Shown in pieces: positions 12,789 to 23,345 of a DNA stretch of 64,000 nucleotides. Source of the stretch: Phalacrocorax aristotelis. Lineage: Eukaryota > Chordata > Aves > Suliformes > Phalacrocoracidae. Numbering within the stretch: the stretch's first letter is position 1; every line of letters begins with the position of its first letter. The stretch lies in contig NC_134279.1 in assembly GCF_949628215.1 (NCBI RefSeq), forward strand, positions 78,361,330 through 78,425,329, read 5' to 3'. The notes beneath the pieces were generated by a model. It was not told the origin of the DNA, did not search any database, and worked only from the letters and a program-made list of their open reading frames with translations. The position numbers were made by a program, and so were the translations under genes.

Positions 12789-15700
12789 ATCATACCTTCC
12801 ATCTAGGCTTTTAATTTTTTTTTTTTAAAGCATAAAAATACAGCTACCTTTTCCTTAAAAAGATGACAGATGACTGTGATGTCTGCCTGCTGCATAAGAG
12901 TCTAATAAGACTGTTTGGTCCAGAAGGAGTATACTGGTTTGTAGTCATTTTCTCTTCAGCCTCAGGGATTTAAACTTCTATCGTTTTGCTTCCCAAGCTC
13001 CTGGAGCTGTGTGCTATTGATGAACGCTGCTGTGCCACCATGTGAGTAAGAGTCCAAATCATGGACCACAGCAGGAGGGCAAATGACTTTCTACCCTAGC
13101 GCTTAAGATCTGAGCTAAGTGAGTGGTGAGAGCACTGTGGCTTGCTGTCCCCGCCCCAGCTTTGGGTTTTGTCTAGCAGCAGTCTCCTACAGAGCGTGAC
13201 AACAGCCCAGGAATTTGAGCCCAATGGACGTTTTCTGGCAAAGGGAGTTTGAATGGCCCTACCCCACAGTTGTGGTGTAGCCATGTCACCTGAGCCCTGG
13301 TGCGCCAGAGGAGATGGGCTGGTAACTTCCCAAGTTGGCTGGGTTTTTCCTCTTCTTCACATCTTGGAGCCTGGACCTGGTGCACGGCTGGCACCTGCGC
13401 AGGAATCTCTGTGAGACCTTCTGTCGGCTTCAGGTGCTCTTCAGATCGAGTCTGTTAAGAGAAACAGAGTTTCTGGCCTAACAGAGTAAGCTCTGAAAGA
13501 TGTCTTAAGGCAATCCATGAAGTGTAACTTTAAGCCCACCCTTCACAGCTTCCCTGCAGAAGGGTGACTCTAATGCAGCCCATGGCTCCTTTCTTCCTTT
13601 GATCGACACAAGCTAAAAATCTAAGAAATGTCTTTTGATCTGAGACTTGGAGCTGAAGGGTCGATACAAGTTAGGGCTAAACATTGCAGTACAATTGACT
13701 GGGCTCCTGGGTGCTCGCAAAATGTTGCTACCACGATGACAAATAATAATAACGACAGCCATCATCATTATAGCTTTTGGTGGAAAGATTTAATGGATAG
13801 AGTTGAAGAACTTAAATGTCGATAAACTTAATGTAGTTTCATAAAGGCTGAAGTTCTGCCTTCCAAAGGAAAAGTGCTCAGTGTTAATTTGGTTATTAGC
13901 ATTAAAATGAGCTTCTAAGGTGAGGATAGCCTTCCTCAGCTGCCAGAGTGGATCTCATGTGGTTTGCATGCCCAGCTTCTCAGCTGCTAACTTTACAGGG
14001 AGTCTGCCCAGGCAGCGTTGTATTTTTCCGATTTCCTTGTCTCTGCGCTGTGTCTTACTGCTGTGTGTATCCTGTTACACGCTGAGTATGCCAGGCTAAT
14101 GCTGTAAATTACACCATTGTGTAATTGTTCATAAAAGGCCCATCAAGCCACATGTCCCTGCAAATGACACCAGAATGCCTGCTCAAGTGGCACATAAGTC
14201 AGTGATGACTGTCAGGTCCAAACTAAAATCTGAGTGGATAGAAAAAAAATTATTGGTACTTACAATCTTACCTCCAGACTGTATTGTTTCCATGTCTTAT
14301 TTCCAGAGCAAGTAGAGGACAATTACCAGCGCTTTCATGTGGCTATAAACTGAGAGTTATTATCCCCTGTTTATAGTGTTGCACTGCTCAGCTTGGTTAT
14401 TCTTTTTCAATTGAAAATTAGAAAAATATAACAACAACAACAACAAAAACTAACTTGGAAACACGAGCCATTTGGGCAGAAAGGGTTCTTTGTCCTACTA
14501 CTGCCATTTTTCCCAGGGTAAAGTCAACTCACAGAGGCAGGAGGAATATCAAAATGGCCACGCCGTTGCTCCTTTGTAAGGTAAATTATGGCTCGCATAA
14601 AGCTGGAAGTGCTGCTGGTTTTGCCTTGCTTGAGCCTGTGCTGGTTAACAGAAAACAGGGAATATGTCAGGGACAAAAGAGGCGGGGAAATATTCTATCT
14701 GCAGTGAAGACAATGTAGCGTACTGGAGCACAGCTCACTGGGGTGTGAAAAAGTTTGGAAATACCTTTGCATTCAGATCCTTGTACAATCAGAATTAGCT
14801 TTCTCCGGCTGCTCAGTGATTTGCCTATTTCCATGTACAAACGGTGTGAATACCCATCCCAGAAAGTCCAGAGGAGAGAAGAGGGAATTATCTGATGTCT
14901 TGGAAATGGAACCAAAGCTCCCGAGTCTATGGGATGTGAGCTTTCTAGGTAGACACATATTGCTTCAAAAGCACTTTTATGTGGTTTAGTATGGTTAATA
15001 CATCTGTAAATCACCATGGTTTAATCCAATGTGTTTAACTTCTCATCTGGAGATGAGGGACCAGGGTGGTCACTGTGATGCAGCTCACAGGTGGTAACTT
15101 GGTGGGGACAGAGCAGCAACAGAGCTGCTGATCACCCTGCGAGCACGCAGCTGGGCACCTGCCTCTGGACACAACTTTGTTACCTGAGGAAGTAACCCCC
15201 TCACTCCTTCCCCTCCTTCGTACCAGCTTCAGGCCAAAATGAACCAGGAAAACAGAAGTTCCTTATTCAAAATGATTTAGCTTAAGTAAGAAGCTTGTTT
15301 TGGTGAGGAGTGAGAACGTGTGCTGGGAGTGCAGTGGGACATCCCGGTGATCTCCAAATTCACAGTTCCCACCTTGGCTTCCTTCACAAGATCTTATCCT
15401 TGTGGCTAAAACCTCACACACACTGTCACTCCCACTCTCAAAAACCAGACTTCCACCGGGTTGTTGCAGTAGATTTCAAATATATCCAGTGCCAGGAGCT
15501 TTTCTCAAGGATTTAGTCCTTTGGCAGAGAGGAGGGTGGATAGTGTGAGTATGGAGAGACAGGGTGGAAAATAAAAGGAGTCAGAGTATTTCAATTTTAT
15601 GACAATTGTCATCTGATGATGCAAAGCAAACGTGTTCTCTGTTGCCTGTTAAAGGGGTAGGAAGGGGAGGTGGTGGTAGGTGGCACCTTCCCTGTGTTCC

Positions 15701-18700
15701 CCTGTCACTGCTAGGAAGGGGGCTCCCACTGATGTTCCCTCAGACACCCCAGGTCCCTCCTGATTATGGAAGAAAGGTGTGGGTACATTGGAAACAGCAG
15801 GTTTATTGTCATGCCCCAAACTGCAGTGATGAGGAACAAGGCTACTTGCAGGGACCCTGAACAACCTTAAGAGCATGATTTGCTCATCCTTTCCCCCTTT
15901 TCAGCCCCATTCCCTCCCAAGTCACCAACCCACACCTAATCACTTTTTTTTGCATTGGTCACAATTTTGCTACATCCTTACCCAAGCTTGCTATTTCTGG
16001 TATGGTTATTTGCTTTTTTGTGATATGTAGGCAACGTCATCTTTACACGTTATTGCTGATATAGTTCCCCAGGTACCGCTGCTGGCCTTTCTAGGCTTGG
16101 CTCCCCAAAAGGTCGCTGGTGCTCCTGGCCAGTTACCTGTCTGATCTGGCCATGCCTCACAGCACTATCTGTAACTTTACTGGTTTCTTGCATTGTAATG
16201 TAATACATTCAGCACTTCTTTGTGTCACACCTAGTACTTTTCCACATCCCATTTAGTTATCTAGACCTCAGCCAGAGCTTTGTCACCTGCCTGCAGCCCC
16301 AACATTCCCAGCAAGGACCCAGTGGGCAAAGGCGCAGTAGGCATGGAGGAAGTGTTGCATTGCTCCATTTATTTCAATACTGATTAATCTGGTCTTTTTA
16401 GGCTTTCTCTATTTCAAAAATTAGCTCTTCTAGCTTATGTGCTATTAAAACGTAGCCTTTTGGCGTTGAAAAGCTTTTTTGATCTCTTCAAGGAGAACAT
16501 ATGCAGAAGGTCTAGGCACTTCTCTATTAGTCCTTGTCACAGACATTGTTGCTTCTCTGTTCAGGATCAGATTTCTCCAACAAGTTCTTTGTCTTACTTC
16601 TGGAGATTATTTATGGCTCATGACTCAGTGCTCACTCAGATCTCTCCCTGGAAAACACTTGTGACAGGAGCAGCTTGTCTTAAATTCTTCTAAAAGAAGC
16701 TGTTCTTTTGGAAAGCATGTCTGTATTTGGAAGCATCCATCCAACAGAGTTTGGTCAGATTACTTGCCATTCATTGCTGTCTAGGATAATGCTTTGCAGC
16801 TCAGCTTTATTAATTCTAAAATGAGACTGAGCAATGCTTTAGAAGAATGCTTAGCTTGATCTACCAGTGCCTTGTTCTGCAGCAACGTGTCTACTGGTTT
16901 AGATGTGAACAAGAGGAGGAAGAGCACCTAGTAATTCTTCACTGACTGGTTACTTTGGCAGAGGTACAAATATTTAAAACGAGGAACTGTTGGGTCATTA
17001 CTTGCATATCTTATTCAGCTCTTGTTTAGGACTGAGAATTTTGCTGGAGAAAGGAGTGAAAGAATATCCTGCAAAATGTCAATTATCTTTTTTCCCCCCT
17101 TATTCAGTAAAAATGGCTCTGTGACCTTCCTAGGGGCTGCTTCCCTAAGTCAGAAACACCCGCATATGGCAAATAATCAGGGATGAAGCTTTTTAACCAA
17201 AAAACCCCAAAACCAAAGCAACCAAAAACCCCAAAAGGTATTTTGGCTATTGAACTCAATGAGACCAGGTCAGGAGGGAAAACCACACAAATACAGTTCT
17301 TCCTATGTCAAATATATATAAGAAAAGGAAGGGGAATTCCCCAGATCACGGTGATTAGGCATTAATTCTGTGAACTGAGGCTACCCCATACATTGAGCTT
17401 CAGTGAAAGGATAGCACAGTAATGGATGGATATGTGCCAAATGGTGGCTCCCTGTAGGTAGGAGCCATTACAGCTAGCCTATGGAAAGAAATAATGCTTG
17501 GCTATCCATAAGTGCACCTGGAAAGCATCCATCATAATTACTTACATTGTGCAGGGTCATTAACATTCAGCTCACAGAAGCTAATGGCTAAAAAATCAAT
17601 GTTGCTAGTTGAGGAGAATGGAAAAGAAAGAGGTTTTTCTTTTCCTTCAGGCTGTTTGGAAGAGAGCTGTTTCTACCATGAAACATTGTCCAGAGAGGTG
17701 AAAAAATAAACGGGGAAGAAGGCAAAGAGAAGAAAAGAAGTGAATTCCTATTGTAAGCTGTGAGCAGCAGGCTTTGAAATGCTGTTCTGTTCTGTTTTGC
17801 CTCAGAGAAATGGTTCATAATGAAAAAAAGTGCAAGAAGCTTTCTCTAAGCTTTCGGTTTGGCAAGAAATCAGTATTGTAGACTAGCCGGGTCAGTATTA
17901 CTCACCTAAAACATGTCCCAGGTGGTAGCAGAGGTTTAACAGTCACAGCGATGTGATGTGTTTTCTAGCAAAGCTCACGTTTTTCTCTCTCTTCTTTTCT
18001 TTTCAATTTCCAAGCTGCTTTGGCAATTGTTACCCAGCTTGTTTCAGAGATTCCTTGGAGCAGGGTAGGACTAGAGATCCCTTCTGGATTTAGGGCCAAC
18101 AGTTCTCAGAGCTGAAGAACACATACAACAAAGAAAGGGAGAAAAGTGACCTCCAGTTTCCATCAGGTTTTAAAATCAAAGCTCTGAAAGATCCAGGATC
18201 TGTTTAAACTGGGATTTGCTTGTGGGAAAGCAAGAGTCACATACTGGGGATTGACCTGCCTCAGGCGCAGATTGCAAGGATGCATGAAGGCATGAAGTAG
18301 AAAGGGGTTTGGACAGTGCTGTGCAGCCTTGGTGAAGTGATGGTGCATCAGTCTGCAATAACATTTTCTAACATTTAATTTAACATTTTGGTGGAAACAT
18401 ATTATTAACAGCAAGCTGTTTCCTTCTTAGTGATGGGGAGAGATCAGCACCTCTGTGGAAATGTCTGTTGCATCTCTTTTATTACTGGGTGGCGTGTCCT
18501 CTAGATCACGTGCCCAGTTAACGTGTCCAACTTTTAGCTGGTTAAAAATTGGTGAGATTATTCTGGGCCTATATCATTTGTATCCCTTAAAAAAGCCTAA
18601 AAGAGGCAAAGAATGCAAGTTCTTTTTGTTTATTCAGGGAGTAAGGATTCTTATAACTCATTAACAGGACATAGTGTCTTAAAGAAACAAGTTATGTTAT

Positions 18701-18833
18701 GGCTCGCTTGGGACCTTCAAGCTTTGGTGTGACTTATTTTTTCAGAGTCTCAAACTTCTCTAAGAGTAACTTCTCCGACACATTTTTCATGAAGTAGAGC
18801 CAAAAAGAAGGAAATTATTTTGTAGCCATAATA
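12789..18833. other. Unique non-coding stretch
   Basis: No gene, RNA or clear mobile element is recognised. Open frames are at most 116 codons and overlap on both strands. A short AAC-rich run (about five units) lies at 14430-14446, and small AT-rich patches are scattered throughout. The stretch 13840-14230 is fairly AT-rich with several TTAAT/ATTA motifs, but I cannot show conservation from one sequence. Confidence 0.6.
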
Positions 18834-19255
18834 ATAGAATCATACAACCATTAAGGTTGGAAAAGACCCGTAAGATCATCGAGTCCAACTGCTAACCTGT
18901 CACTGCCAAGCCCACCACTAAACCCTATCCTCAAGCACCACGTCTACCCTTCTTTTAAATACCCCCAGGGTTGGCAACTCCACCACCTCCCTGGGCAGCC
19001 TGTGCCAATGCCTGACAACCCTTTCGGTAAAGAAGTTTTTCCTAATGTCCAACCTAAACTTCCCCTGGCGCAGCTTGAAAATGGCGCAGCCATTTCCTCT
19101 CGTCCTATCGCTTGTTACCTGGGAGAAGAGACCGACCCCCACCTCACTACAACCTCCTTTCAGGTAGCTGTAGAGAGCAAGAAGGTCTCCCCTCAGCCTC
19201 CTCTTCTCCAGGGTAAACAATGCCAATTCCCTCAGCCGCTCCTCATAATCATGAA
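18834..19255 (-). mobile_element. CR1 LINE, 5'-truncated 3' fragment
   Basis: On the plus strand this starts with the complement of the CR1 tail (atagaatcata, then ggttggaaaagacc) and continues into reverse-complemented CR1 ORF2. The minus-strand translation from about 19250 down to 18918 stays in frame for some 110 codons and contains the familiar CR1 blocks [36 protein letters not shown] and [18 protein letters not shown]. This is the extreme C-terminus of the reverse-transcriptase ORF. The catalytic domain is absent because of 5' truncation, as is usual for CR1. A two-codon insertion ([12 protein letters not shown]) is the only obvious departure from the family pattern. The intact frame and low divergence suggest a relatively recent copy. 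It cannot mobilise itself. Confidence 0.93.
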
Positions 19256-19840
19256 GGTCAGGAAAAGAAATGAAAGCAAGGTGTGCAAGATTTATACTCA
19301 CTTGTTCCTCTGAGTATCTTTCAAGTAATTTTGGAGGAATCCAGTTGCAGGTATTACAAATGTGCTGTGATGAATAGCATTGCGACTTACACATTATCAG
19401 TGTGACCTGTAGGTGGGTTCAGAGATCACATATAGGCTGCTGATTGGTAGTTAAAATTCTGTTGCGTATTCTGCATAAGTCAATGCAAGATTGAGATGGT
19501 AGGTGTTTGAATATCTGCACGCCTTTTATTTTGTAGATAATGTAATTATATTCTCACTTCAGCTCACCTATAAAAAGAATTCAAATTTGCACTAAAAAGA
19601 TCTTTACCCCTTTTCTGCTGATCATTGTTTAGCAAAGTATTTCACACAAGAGGTTTGTTATCTTTAATAGCACTAAAATTACTTAAAGCAATTACCTGCA
19701 TAATTTTAAACTCTACAGAGGTTATTAAAATATTCTCATGGCAACCGTAAAGAAATATGAAAATAAGTAAAGACTAAATTGTATTTTGTCTCAAAAAGTC
19801 ATTTGACTTAAAGCATGTTTGGTCTTTAATTTCAAAACAG

Positions 19841-19905
19841 GTGGCTTTACTTCCAGAACCGTATACCCTCCTCTATGTTTGACCTTCCACATGCCACCGT
19901 TAAAG
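19841..19905 (+). other. Weak candidate exon (65 nt)
   Basis: A usable acceptor (tttggtctttaatttcaaaacag) precedes 65 nt that are open in one frame and end at a GTGGGT donor (AAAG then gtgggt). The peptide begins WLYFQNRIPSSMFDL. It superficially recalls the homeodomain WFQNR motif, but the tryptophan is misplaced and no other homeodomain residues are present. I do not recognise the protein. Chance is a real possibility. Confidence 0.22.
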
Positions 19906-20409
19906 GTGGGTCTGTTCTTAAAATAACCATTTCAATTTCTGGACAAACAAAAGAACCCCATGTATTGAAGAAAAACCTGCATTGGCACCTAACAATGACA
20001 TCCTTAGACAAAAATGAACCTGAGTTTTAAAGATCTACTATTAAGCTTTTACTTACTTTAGTATGGAGTATCAGAAATGAACTACTTAAAAGAAGACTCA
20101 ATGTCATATCCTGCATGTGGCTTTGATTATTTTTTTCTCTTCAGACAAAAATTTCTTATGGTACCCGGCGACATAGGTCAGCTGAGGAAGAACTCTCTAC
20201 TCCTGGCTTCCATCAGAAAGGGGTGAATTATGCAGGAATTTGTGGAATTATCAGAAAATCTTGCTTAAAGTCATAGAAAATGCTTCAGTCTAGTAAGATG
20301 GTCTCATTGCTAGCCATGATGCGTCCCCTACACTGGTGCTCTTGCGATTTCCATCTCCCACATCAACATACTAGAGCAATGTGGAATGGAAGGCGTGGCT
20401 TTTTATATA

Positions 20410-20725
20410 ATAATGATGTTCAGGGAAATTAGCATAGTTCTAATTATAGGATGAAAGGAGCAATTAATTTAGAGAGTTTTGATTTCTATGCCAGAGATGT
20501 TACCCCAGCAGACCTCCTGGAGCAGGGCAGGAGCATGTTCAAAGCACAATGCTACAGCATGACAATAGCATCAGTGAATGTGGAAGCAAAATTAATTGAA
20601 ATAATGGAAAAGCTAGCGCAATTATGTTACCATTTCATTTATTTTTGCATGTACTGTGGAGATAGTCCATTTGTAATATCTGCTGCAATTAATCTCCTCT
20701 TGCTGCACAGTTGTTATTAAACCAC
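20410..20725. promoter_or_regulatory. Possible conserved non-coding element (ATTA-rich)
   Basis: About 300 bp with repeated ATTA/TAAT cores (for example aattaattt near 20462, aaaattaattg near 20588 and caattaatc near 20687). One plus-strand frame is open for 89 codons, but its peptide is unfamiliar. Clustered homeodomain-type cores are typical of vertebrate developmental enhancers, yet AT-rich DNA produces them by chance. This is inference from composition only. Confidence 0.2.
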
Positions 20726-21134
20726 GTAGTTTCTTATACTATTTTTCCTCCATTGAAGAGCCCCATGCTAGAAAACTTGGAGGCAACATTTCTCCTAACT
20801 TCATGCAAAGTCCAGGGTTAGGCGGCAGTTTGGTCATGATGTGGTGTTTTTCCTCTGTTAAGCTGTGACTTGAAATCAATTACAATCACAGTGGAAGAGC
20901 TAAAAGTTGCTGATTCAAGCAGCCCTTTTCTGGCAATTTTGCACTTAATGCTTCCTTCCCTCCCACCTTCACAGATAAAAGCTGGAATCAGAGATCAAAA
21001 CTTCCACAAGTTGTTAAGCTTCTGGCATCTGCAAAGCCAAGAGTTCAGAGACCATGTCAAAATCATTACCTGCAATTGAATGAGAAGCATTTCTTTTTGT
21101 TCACAGTCATCCAGGCAGGTCCTTTTTCTATCAT

Positions 21135-21265
21135 TTTCATAGAGTTTCATTGAGTTTGAGGCTAGAAGGGGCGATTAGGTCATCTAATCTGACTTGCCGT
21201 GAATTGCAAGTCATTGCATCCTACTTAGATTCTCCCTGGTGACTTGGAACTCAAGCATTCACCTC
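21135..21265 (-). mobile_element. Old CR1/L3-like 3' end fragment
   Basis: The plus strand reads tttgaggctagaaggggcg, then gattaggtcatctaatctgac. This closely follows the reverse complement of the old amniote CR1-type 3' tail (pattern 'aaggccagaagggaccattagatcatctagtctgac'). The terminal repeats are degraded. It is divergent and presumably ancient. Confidence 0.55.
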
Positions 21266-22429
21266 CTCAGGCAACCAAAGAGTTGGGAAATAGAAGCAGG
21301 AGAAATGAAAATAAAGTTAATATCTGAGACTCCTGCAATGACAAGGAACTAACTCATAATGCTCGGGATGACCAGGTAAGCATCTGATTCTCTGTCCCAG
21401 TGCTCCAGAGCAAGCCAAAATCCAAATGAACAAACCAACAGCTCTGAAAGCCCAAGACAGTACAACTGAGGGGAGAGTGTTCTCCCGGGTCTCAATCTGC
21501 TAAAGCTTATCAGTGAGCTCTGATCCCCGAGCTCTGCTGGTCATATTGATCAGTATCAGAAAGCAAGAAAGCCTGAGTATACTTCAGTTATCGTAGGGTC
21601 AGGCTGCCCAAAGCTAGCTTGAAGCCTGTCTTCTCCAAAGATATAATTTATAAACATGGTGACACTACCTTGCCCTGCTAATCTTGCTGCGAGGAAACAC
21701 TGACCCTGTTTCTAAGATGAACTAATCTAATGTGTTCTTGTTACCGTCCCCAATTTTCATTTCACCTCTCCAAGCTAAGATCAGTAGACTAAGGGTGAGT
21801 TTCAGTCAGGTACCCCACAATTATACATGTTTTAGGGTACCCCACATGCCCTGAAGTAACTGGTCCAGAAAAGCCAAGGTCACCTGTAGGTCGTGTGTAG
21901 GATCTGCCAGTTCTGAGCTCTATGAGGTACCCTAGAGCATCTCAGACACCTGTGTTTGAGGTAATTAATTAGACAACTGAATCCTGCTCTAGACTTAGTA
22001 CTGCAGGAACCATATTATAGATGTATTATGTGTAAATGGTGGGAGTTTTCCAGTTTTTATAATAAATAACACGTAACACGTGGTATTTAATACTCTTTTG
22101 TATAACACATTAATCAGATATGTAAGGATTAAAAGAATTAAATTAGGGGACTATTTAGGCTCAATCCCAGAATTCAGACAAGCCTCACAAATGAACTTGC
22201 AGGTCTAGTGTAAGCCTAACAAAGGTAATGCTATAGACTTGTCAAATCAGAAAACTTATATATTAAAAAGGCAAAAAATGGATTTGACCATATACAGACT
22301 TTCAAGCATGGCTGTAATAGTAAGGAAGACTTCCTTTTTTTTAGAGGGGTAGAATAACTAAAAATGGGGAGATAAATGGAACAAAATGAAATTAGGCATT
22401 TATTACATAGAATTCATGATCTTTGAAGA
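21266..22429. other. Non-coding stretch, no gene recognised
   Basis: No open frame worth noting. A short imperfect direct repeat (aggtaccccaca / gggtaccccaca) sits at about 21809-21850. Part of the right-hand end may belong to the old LINE that becomes recognisable from about 22430. Confidence 0.5.
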
Positions 22430-23345
22430 TTTTTTTAGACAATGATAACATTTTAAATGTGTCTCGACTTCAATGAACATTTGTAACTACCGCACAGGGA
22501 AGTTGGGGATTAGTACAGAAATCATACAGGAGATAAGGAACTGCATAGAAGAGAAATAGTCTGTTTGGCTGAAAACTGAACTATCAGGTAGGAGGGATGC
22601 TACTTCTGGAGCTCTACACGTGTTTAGATCAAGGGTATTTAACTTTCAGTTGCTGTCCTTGGCATAAAAAGTGAAACAATGACGGTGAAACTTGCTGATG
22701 ACATTGAGCAAGGAGGAGGACAAGGTAACATGAAGAAAGACATGAAATTCATTCAGCTGAATGAAATTCAGAGCTACAAAATGCAATATCATTCACTCAG
22801 GAATGCATAGCAAGAATTCCTGCCGTAGGCTTGGAGACCACAGAAGACAGAAGACCTGGTTGTATTTGTTGATCTTAGGATGGTTATGGGCCTTCAAGAT
22901 AATAGCGTGAAAAGAAAATGGGATATGAAGATATCTCACAGAAGGTATTTTCAGCAGAAACTGGGAATTACGTGGTGCTGTAAGATCTCATTTAGAATGA
23001 TAACATACAGTCCTATTCACACATATTCAAGAAGGGTGAACTTAAATTGAAAGAGATGATAGAGAACTTATTTAGTAAAAAAAAAAGGTAATAGCTTTAC
23101 TTATTTAACCTAGAAAACTGTAATGTAAAGAGGATGAGACTATGTTGACACAATTATATAAAAGAGACGTCGTAACTCCATCAGGAGCTTTAACAGGAGA
23201 TGTTTAAGATAAACAGCTCTCCTGACAGAAGTGCAAATATATTTACAAGGGCCATGGCTACATTTCACCTGGATGTTTGACGGAAGTTAACCTGCAGAGG
23301 GCTGTAGTTCTGGAATGACTTTTCAACAGAGACTAGGAGAGTAAA
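22430..23345 (+). mobile_element. Ancient CR1/L3-like LINE remnant with reverse-transcriptase traces
   Basis: Landmarks of the CR1-type ORF2 appear in the expected order on the plus strand, with many stops and frameshifts. They are a gaactatcaggtaggaggga block (about 22580), ccttggcataaaaagtg (about 22659), and a reverse-transcriptase active-site relic at 22691-22702 translating L-A-D-D. After these come a degraded 'LVRPHLEY'-like stretch near 22985, a 'acctagaaaactg' stretch near 23109, and a 'ctggaatgac' remnant near 23310. A 10-base A run lies near 23080. The spacing and order match CR1-type elements; the decay shows it is old. Exact ends are uncertain. Confidence 0.55.

Larger units (their letters stand above)
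19256..21134. other. Unique AT-rich stretch, possibly containing a conserved element
   Basis: No gene is recognised. It holds a weak exon candidate at 19841-19905 and, near 20410-20720, an AT-rich stretch with many ATTA/TAAT homeodomain-type core motifs; both are described separately. Confidence 0.55.

Noticed and set aside
19841..19905. Homeodomain recognition helix (WFQNR-like peptide)
   Set aside because: The tryptophan is three residues before the FQNR, the following residues lack the basic pattern, and there is no upstream helix sequence.
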